A stretch of DNA of 9,590 bases from an uncultured Saprospiraceae bacterium. Lineage in GTDB: Bacteria; Bacteroidota; Bacteroidia; Chitinophagales; Saprospiraceae. Made by a program: the position numbers and the translations under genes. Location of the stretch: positions 1 through 9,590 of the forward strand of contig CALHKJ010000537.1 of NCBI GenBank assembly GCA_938033975.1, written 5' to 3'. The notes under the pieces were generated by a model. That model was given only the letters and a program-made list of their open reading frames with translations, had not been told where the DNA came from and made no database searches. Shown one piece after another: positions 5,345-9,590 of this stretch; position 1 is the first letter of the stretch; every line of letters begins with the position of its first letter.

Positions 5345-6763
5345 CTATTTTTTTAGGTAGTCTTTAATTCCATAGCTCGCTAATACTCCTTCACCGGTAG
5401 CTGCTGCTACTTGAGCAATTGCTCCTTCACGACAGTCTCCAGCGGCGAAGATTCCTTCTACACTTGTTTCAGCCAAACCTGATGTTTTGATAAAACCTCT
5501 TTCATTAAGCTCAACAATATCCTTGAAGGAATTGGTATTAGGTACAAGGCCTATAAATATAAAAGCCCCATCTGCTTCTAATACACTTTCTTCTCCTGTG
5601 TCATTATCCTTGATCCTAATTCCTTTAAAGCTATCTGATTCATCTGAGACAAACTCTAGACTTGTCTTATTCATATAGCTTGTTATATTATCTATACTTT
5701 CCAATTTTTCAACATAAGTTTCAGAAGCAGAAAAAGTAGGAAGGATATTGACAATCTTCACACTTTTGCAAAAGCCAGCAAGGAAGATGCCCTCCTCCAA
5801 TGCGGAATTACCACCTCCAACAACTATGATATCCTTATCTCTATAAAAAGCACCATCACAGGTTGCACAGAAATGAACTCCACTTCCTATCAATGCATCT
5901 TCTCCAGGGATATTAAGTCTTCGATAGGTAGACCCAGTAGAAAGCACAACTGATTTACCATAATAATTAGAAGCCTTGGTTTTGATTTTAAAATGACCAT
6001 CCTCTCTCGTAATTGAACTTACATCTTCGCCTGTTTTTATAGTTGCACCATATACTCTAGCCTGTTCCTCCATCTTATCCATTAAAGCTGGACCAGATAT
6101 AGAAGTGAATCCTGGATAGTTTTCTATTTTTTGTGTTAGAAAGGCATTACCGCCTATCGTCTTCTTTTCTAATATCAAGGTGTCAAATTTATCTCTTTGA
6201 GCATAAATCGATGTCGTCAACCCAGCAGCACCTCCACCAATAATAATGGTATCATAAATACGATCTTCTTTTACAACATCAATGTTCAATGCTTGACGAA
6301 GTTCTTCGTTTTCGGGCTCTACTAATACTATTTCATCATTGATAAGGATCGTAGGTATACGACGCTTTCCATTGTTGAGCTCTTTGATGACAGGGATTGC
6401 CCATTCATTTTCTTTTTTATCAATTTCGATATATTGAAAATTGATTTTATTATCCGTTAGATATGCTTTTGATTTACGACAATCAGGGCACCAATCGGCA
6501 CCATACATGACCACTCTGTAATCTTCATTTATTCCTAAAGCTGCCCCTAGTTGGGTATTGTCAGGATTAGTATGACTTGAGCCATTAATAATTAAGGTTG
6601 GAATTATTCTTTTTCCATTATTAATTGTCTCTACTTTTTTAGTTGCCTCCTGATCTAGGTCGACATCTATATAGTCAAAGCTGATATTGTTTTCTTTTAA
6701 GAAAGCTTTGGCTCTTCTACAATCTGGACACCAATCGGCTCCATACATGGTTATCTTGTTCAT
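5345..6763 (-). CDS. Double glutaredoxin-thioredoxin reductase fusion flavoprotein
   Basis: This 472-residue cytosolic protein has three modules. Two glutaredoxin/NrdH-like domains lie at about 1-78 and 83-162, each beginning with MYGADWCPDC (active Cys12/Cys15 and Cys92/Cys95) and each with a G-K-R-x-I-P-T segment carrying the cis-Pro. A thioredoxin reductase-like part follows from about 168. It has the FAD Rossmann motif GGGAAG (176-181), redox pair CATC (Cys299/Cys302), second nucleotide-binding motif GGGNSA (316-321) and FAD-contact GIFAAGD (437-443). TrxB-type enzymes have about 310 residues; the extra 160 are the glutaredoxin modules. I infer electron flow from flavin to CATC to WCPDC within or between chains. 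The HRRxxFR segment that holds the NADPH 2'-phosphate in standard TrxB is replaced by ILPTFSASE (340-348), so the donor may differ. It follows the AhpD-like and SPW-like genes behind a hairpin, and hence may have its own promoter. Confidence 0.9.
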   Translation of the reverse strand: MNKITMYGADWCPDCRRAKAFLKENNISFDYIDVDLDQEATKKVETINNGKRIIPTLIINGSSHTNPDNTQLGAALGINEDYRVVMYGADWCPDCRKSKAYLTDNKINFQYIEIDKKENEWAIPVIKELNNGKRRIPTILINDEIVLVEPENEELRQALNIDVVKEDRIYDTIIIGGGAAGLTTSIYAQRDKFDTLILEKKTIGGNAFLTQKIENYPGFTSISGPALMDKMEEQARVYGATIKTGEDVSSITREDGHFKIKTKASNYYGKSVVLSTGSTYRRLNIPGEDALIGSGVHFCATCDGAFYRDKDIIVVGGGNSALEEGIFLAGFCKSVKIVNILPTFSASETYVEKLESIDNITSYMNKTSLEFVSDESDSFKGIRIKDNDTGEESVLEADGAFIFIGLVPNTNSFKDIVELNERGFIKTSGLAETSVEGIFAAGDCREGAIAQVAAATGEGVLASYGIKDYLKK

Positions 6764-6807
6764 TTTGCTTTTGTTTTATCTGAGTGTGAATTAAGTTAAG
6801 AAGATTA

Positions 6808-6845
6808 AAAGTAGATTCACTAAATAAGTGTGATGAATCTACTTT
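6808..6845 (-). terminator. Perfect 12-bp hairpin between redox genes
   Basis: AAAGTAGATTCA (6808-6819) and TGAATCTACTTT (6834-6845) are exact inverted repeats around a 14-base loop. On the minus strand the stem ends in a T-run (CTACTTTTAATCTTCTT). The hairpin lies 53 bases after the stop of the SPW-like gene and 44 bases before the start of the fusion gene. A terminator or attenuator of the two-gene upstream unit fits best; an RNA-stabilising end is also possible. Confidence 0.6.
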
Positions 6846-6898
6846 ATTTATCGATAATCATATTTTGATATTTATAACATCAAAAGGATTTGTATTTA

Positions 6899-7267
6899 CT
6901 AAGCTAAAATCGGCTTGATACTCTCTTCTCCTTTGTGCAATCCTACAACCATGAGTACCGCCAATCCATTTGCAATGTAGTATGCGAAGTCTAAACCGTG
7001 AAAGTCAAGTACAAAAGGGAGCACTAAAAAAGTGAAGCCTACTGTAAAATCGACAATGAGGTGTAGTTTATAACTTACAAGTTTTACAACTCCTGTTTGG
7101 TGATCAGTCAAGAAAGTAAGAAGCAATGCTGCTACTCCGGTGATAACTGATGCATATAATGCTATTGCATTTGATTCCCCAAGTCCTAAAACAAAAGGAA
7201 GGATGATTAATGCTAATGCCACTGGATAATCTATATAGGCATGCATTTTTTTAGTAACGAATTTCAT
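6899..7267 (-). CDS. Small SPW-repeat-like membrane protein
   Basis: The 122-residue protein has four hydrophobic helices and an internal duplication. KKMHAYIDYPVALALIILPF (6-25) is echoed by YKLHLIVDFTVGFTFLVLPF (66-85). Each half starts with a Lys and His at the membrane edge, has a conserved Asp, ends in LPFVL, and is followed by a second helix. This two-repeat plan is like the SPW-repeat membrane proteins (second-half SPW motif not literal here), whose function is unknown. It lies 37 bases behind the AhpD-like gene in the same direction and is probably cotranscribed with it. That suggests a membrane role in the same stress response, but nothing in the sequence gives a substrate. Confidence 0.75.
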   Translation of the reverse strand: MKFVTKKMHAYIDYPVALALIILPFVLGLGESNAIALYASVITGVAALLLTFLTDHQTGVVKLVSYKLHLIVDFTVGFTFLVLPFVLDFHGLDFAYYIANGLAVLMVVGLHKGEESIKPILA

Positions 7268-7304
7268 GATTTATAATTTTAAAAATTTAATAAATAACCA
7301 GCAA

Positions 7305-7853
7305 CTAAGCAGTTACTAATTCTATACTTTGAGCCGCTGGAAAATCCACTGGCACTTCTGTTGTTCTATGCAAATAGTTTGTGATGGTAATCTCTCCTAC
7401 TTGACTGATTGTATCAATTAGATTTTCTTTTGTCCATCCTGCTGCGAAAAAATCTTCTATTACTTCTGTACTTGTAGCACCTCTGTTTTCAACAATATTT
7501 TTTGAAAGTTTTGCAAGAGCGTCCAATTTGGAATCGAAAGATGCGGTACCAGTTCTAAGTTCAATAATTTGTTCTGGTGTGTAACCATTCATTCCAGCAA
7601 TGGCTGTGTGCGCTGATAAGCAGTATTGACATTGGTTCAATTCACTTACTGCTAGATTAATCACCTCTTTCTCTTTAGTCTTAAGTGAAGTTTTAGCATT
7701 TTGAAAATCAAGAAAGTTTTTCAATGCATTTTCACTTGATGCCATTGTTGCATAAATGTTAGGTACAAAACCTACTGCCTTTTTTAAATTGTCGAAGATT
7801 GCTTGATTGCTAGCACTTACTTCATTTCTTGTTGGAACATTAAAATTTGTCAT
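7305..7853 (-). CDS. Carboxymuconolactone decarboxylase/AhpD-like alkylhydroperoxidase family protein
   Basis: The 182-residue, all-helical cytosolic protein carries the AhpD/CMD core. EKEVINLAVSELNQCQYCLS leads into AH, that is, a Glu-rich helix followed by Cys75-x-x-Cys78-x-x-x-His82. In AhpD-type proteins this pair reduces peroxides and is recharged by thiol partners. Length and the FVPNIYATMASS segment fit the 'peroxidase-related' CMD subfamily (about 180-190 residues). No signal peptide is present. It is the first gene of a minus-strand unit with the SPW-like membrane protein, and a glutaredoxin-thioredoxin reductase fusion follows. The dithiol enzyme could be a client of that reductase (inference). 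The ATG at 7853 directly precedes a good N-terminus, and the leader is very AT-rich without a Shine-Dalgarno. Confidence 0.88.
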   Translation of the reverse strand: MTNFNVPTRNEVSASNQAIFDNLKKAVGFVPNIYATMASSENALKNFLDFQNAKTSLKTKEKEVINLAVSELNQCQYCLSAHTAIAGMNGYTPEQIIELRTGTASFDSKLDALAKLSKNIVENRGATSTEVIEDFFAAGWTKENLIDTISQVGEITITNYLHRTTEVPVDFPAAQSIELVTA

Positions 7854-7876
7854 GATATTATTTATAATTTTTTAAT

Positions 7877-7890
7877 TGGAAATATTTCCA
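7877..7890. promoter_or_regulatory. 14-bp perfect palindrome, possible operator of the AhpD-like operon
   Basis: TGGAAATATTTCCA reads the same on both strands and lies 24-37 bases upstream of the start codon at 7853. Just further upstream on the minus strand, CATATTTG (7912-7905) matches the Bacteroidota -7 box at seven of eight bases. That would place the palindrome at or just downstream of the transcription start, a typical repressor site. The regulator is unknown. Confidence 0.4.
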
Positions 7891-8007
7891 TGCTTTTGAC
7901 AATACAAATATGGGCGGTAATTTGAGCTCATATAATGTTAGGACTTCCTTGAAGCAAGTAAATTTTTCCCTTTTCTATTTCTTATTGCAGAATTGGTTAT
8001 GTCTAGC

Positions 8008-8056
8008 TTGGAGTTGGGAGTCGAGAGTTGAGAACTGGGAGTCGAGAGCTGGGAGT
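8008..8056. repeat. Heptanucleotide tandem repeat, seven units
   Basis: Seven consecutive 7-base units follow the pattern YKRGARY: TTGGAGT, TGGGAGT, CGAGAGT, TGAGAAC, TGGGAGT, CGAGAGC, TGGGAGT. TGGGAGT occurs three times in exact register. The G-rich, purine-heavy strand stands out from the AT-rich surroundings. It lies in the 549-base gap between divergent genes at 7853 and 8403 and encodes nothing evident. Confidence 0.8.
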
Positions 8057-8186
8057 CAGGTGGTGAAGGAATAATTAGACTTATAAGCTTTTTGTTGATT
8101 TGATAATAAATGAGCTAGTCTTTATTCACTTAAGTTTTACTAATTTAGAAGTACCAATTATTGCAAAGATTAATTCAAGTATATAA
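8057..8186. other. AT-rich non-coding stretch in the divergent gap
   Basis: Apart from the heptamer array, the palindrome and the possible remnant starting at 8187, the gap 7854-8402 shows no gene, RNA or strong hairpin that I can support. It must contain the promoter for the VOC gene unless that gene is cotranscribed with the remnant, but no exact TAnnTTTG was found. Confidence 0.4.
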
Positions 8187-8348
8187 ATGAAAACATTTGA
8201 TACAACAAAGTTAATATCCAGTGGAGGTGAATTTAGTGGGATGATATTTGAAAAAAAGTTTCTTAAAATCCCCTTACAGCTATTTTTCAATATGGAATAT
8301 ACTTACAAGAATTTAAATTTGAGGGAACTCAAGAAATTCCAACAATAG
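8187..8348 (+). CDS. Small hypothetical ORF or gene remnant
   Basis: ATG 8187 to TAG 8346-8348 gives 53 residues (MKTFDTTKLISSGGEF and on) with no family I recognise. After this stop, another frame ends in FYTIDNEPIPETDNSE with TGA at 8402-8404, overlapping the start of the VOC gene. That composition looks coding and suggests a frameshifted gene running 8187-8404. The evidence is composition and position only; chance is possible. Confidence 0.25.
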   Translation: MKTFDTTKLISSGGEFSGMIFEKKFLKIPLQLFFNMEYTYKNLNLRELKKFQQ

Positions 8349-8402
8349 TGCTGGATTTTATACAATTGATAATGAACCTATACCAGAGACAGACAACTCA
8401 GA

Positions 8403-8792
8403 ATGATGAAAATTGAAAAACTACATCACATTGCCATAATATGTTCAGACTATAAAAAGTCAAAACAGTTTTACACTGAAATTTTGGGATTCAAAGTAGA
8501 GCAAGAAATCTACAGAGAAAAACGTGAATCATATAAATTAGACCTTTCACTAAATGGAAATTACACAATCGAACTATTCTCTTTTCCAAACCCGCCAAAT
8601 AGATTATCCCGTCCTGAAGCAACAGGTTTAAGGCACATAGCTTTTGGAATTAATAATCTTGATGAATGGGTGGAATATTTAGATTCAAAAGGTGTCATGA
8701 CCGAACCAATTCGCATAGATGAGTTTACAGATAAAAGATTCACCTTTCTAAATGACCCAGATAATTTGCCTATTGAGTTATATGAATTGTAA
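8403..8792 (+). CDS. VOC metalloenzyme, YaeR/GloA2-type
   Basis: The 129-residue cytosolic protein is a single glyoxalase/bleomycin-resistance (VOC) unit of two beta-alpha-beta-beta-beta motifs. It closely follows the pattern of E. coli YaeR: HHIAIICSDY at the start, SKQFYTEILGF, IELFSFPNPPNRLSRPEA, GLRHIAFG, and KRFTFLNDPDNLPIELYEL at the end. The expected metal ligands are all present: His9, Glu57, His78 and Glu125. The family probably dimerises to form a metal-dependent lyase or isomerase site; the substrate of YaeR-type proteins is not firmly known, so lactoylglutathione lyase would be over-annotation. Two adjacent ATGs (8403 and 8406) both fit the start. It overlaps the last stop of a possible upstream remnant and converges on the repeat protein at 8892. 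Confidence 0.9.
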   Translation: MMKIEKLHHIAIICSDYKKSKQFYTEILGFKVEQEIYREKRESYKLDLSLNGNYTIELFSFPNPPNRLSRPEATGLRHIAFGINNLDEWVEYLDSKGVMTEPIRIDEFTDKRFTFLNDPDNLPIELYEL

Positions 8793-8891
8793 GCTTATCG
8801 AAAAAGAAAAAGCACAGAACTCCACAGCTCCATGCCCTTTCAAAAAAAATTATTCCTATTTCAATTCCCTTCGATATATCTAATTATGATT
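8793..8891. other. Convergent intergenic gap
   Basis: This 99-base AT-rich gap separates the ends of the VOC gene and the repeat protein gene. It has A- and T-runs but no hairpin strong enough to call as a bidirectional terminator. Confidence 0.4.
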
Positions 8892-9590
8892 TTATAAAAA
8901 GAAAGGTCCTACCACAGATGCATCATCATGATTGTAGATCACATACTTGGTACCCGCCTTATTAAACATCATGGTATAAACGAAGTTACCTAAGTTAAAG
9001 CCAACAGCTGCTCCAACATTGACAATCTTACCTGAAACGATTCCATCTGGTGTACCCCATTCAAAAAGATCATGCAATGTTCCAAATTCGTTAGGATCAG
9101 AGTTTGAATAAAAAGAATAGCTATTATCACTCCTACCAAACATTACTCTTCGCGAAGGTCCACCGTCATCTTTATTGAAAAACGAAACTGCTCCGACTCC
9201 AGACAAACTCATAGGGTTCTCCCCGTCAGCTAAATCACTGACTGGATGATTAGGACCTTGAACATAATTTCCACTATTCCAATCAAGGTAACGGTAGTTT
9301 GTTCCCGTTTCATTAAAAAATTGAATGGTTGGATTAAAGCCACTTTCATTACCATTGATATTACAAATAGCGCCAATCTTATCATATGGACAATTTTGAT
9401 TTCCTAATTCATGTATAGAAAATGGTCCTTCAATATTTCCTGTTGTACTCTTCAAAAACTGATCTCCCTCTTTATTGATCAAATAAAACTCTGTGCCATT
9501 AGGACAAAAGGCCGCACCTACAGGACCAAATTTTGGAATAATTTCTCCAGTCCAATGCTCTGTGTAAGGTGGTGGTGCAAATGCTCCAGT
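8892..9590 (-). CDS. Hemopexin-like repeat protein, C-terminal part (runs off the right edge)
   Basis: The frame stays open from TAA (8892-8894) to the right edge, giving 233 codons with the stop (232 residues); the true start lies outside. The TTG at 9482 is internal: the reading frame continues upstream with the same repeat type (GPVGAAFCPNGTEFYLIN). About four repeats of roughly 50 residues are visible, each of the form G-A, then a Phe/Tyr strand, N-x-x-G-T-x-Y-x-x-Y, and G-P. Examples are FFNETGTNYRYLDWNSGNYV with GP and MMFNKAGTKYVIYNHD with VVGPFFL. This resembles hemopexin-type propeller blades, whose motif is D-A-x-x, F-F-x-G-x-x-Y-x-x-Y/F, G-x-P. I infer a beta-propeller, probably extracellular and ligand-binding. 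The protein ends at the last blade, with no C-terminal sorting domain. Confidence 0.7.
   Translation of the reverse strand, partial: TGAFAPPPYTEHWTGEIIPKFGPVGAAFCPNGTEFYLINKEGDQFLKSTTGNIEGPFSIHELGNQNCPYDKIGAICNINGNESGFNPTIQFFNETGTNYRYLDWNSGNYVQGPNHPVSDLADGENPMSLSGVGAVSFFNKDDGGPSRRVMFGRSDNSYSFYSNSDPNEFGTLHDLFEWGTPDGIVSGKIVNVGAAVGFNLGNFVYTMMFNKAGTKYVIYNHDDASVVGPFFL

Noticed and set aside
5487..5678. 63-codon plus-strand ORF
   Set aside because: Antisense to the thioredoxin reductase domain.
8561..8743. 60-codon minus-strand ORF
   Set aside because: Antisense to the VOC gene, which has all its metal ligands.
1..9590. CRISPR array, tRNA, rRNA, riboswitch, insertion sequence
   Set aside because: No regularly spaced direct repeats with spacers, no cloverleaf or rRNA stretches, and no transposase or terminal inverted repeats were seen on either strand.

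Overview
The window looks like an AT-rich Bacteroidota genome (Cytophagia/Saprospiria/Flavobacteriia type, probably free-living or marine). Supporting signs are weak Shine-Dalgarno sequences, two exact matches to the Bacteroidota -7 box TAnnTTTG, secreted DUF1566/Lcl-type proteins, and a heptanucleotide tandem repeat of a kind common in such genomes. No rRNA, tRNA, CRISPR array, integrase or transposase is visible.

Left part (1 to about 5100), accessory, all genes on the + strand. Three related imperfect palindromes lie at 55-121, 706-775 and 4995-5071. Each has a RYYYAAC-like left box, a GTTRRRY-like right box (degraded in two of the three), an inner stem and an apical CCTTYGTC core at near-constant spacing. 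The second and third sit directly on or behind the 3' end of a + strand gene. This is the architecture of integron attC sites, so I read the region as gene cassettes with no integrase in view. Its cargo is the tail of an unknown gene, a 137-aa four-helix membrane protein, three tandem paralogous exported proteins (fibre-head-like region, Ca-binding Asp/Gly loops, DUF1566/Lcl C-terminus), and the remnant of a serine beta-lactamase-like hydrolase whose catalytic core is missing. A short frameshifted pseudogene follows the last site.

Middle part (5279-7890), all on the - strand and redox-related. Transcription probably starts near 7900, behind a 14-bp perfect palindrome. It runs through a CxxC AhpD/carboxymuconolactone-decarboxylase-like protein and a two-repeat SPW-like membrane protein to a strong hairpin at 6808-6845. 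After that comes a fusion of two glutaredoxin domains (WCPDC twice) to a thioredoxin reductase-like flavoprotein (CATC), ending at a hairpin at 5279-5320. The fusion could carry electrons from its flavin to its own glutaredoxin domains. Its reductase part lacks the usual NADPH-phosphate-binding HRR segment.

Right part (7891-9590): a 49-bp heptamer array, a poorly coding stretch with a possible gene remnant, a complete YaeR/GloA2-type VOC metalloenzyme on +, and the C-terminal part of a - strand protein of hemopexin-like repeats that runs off the window.

The most noteworthy points are the attC-like array with its paralog triplet and decayed cargo, and the double-glutaredoxin/thioredoxin-reductase fusion without the HRR motif.
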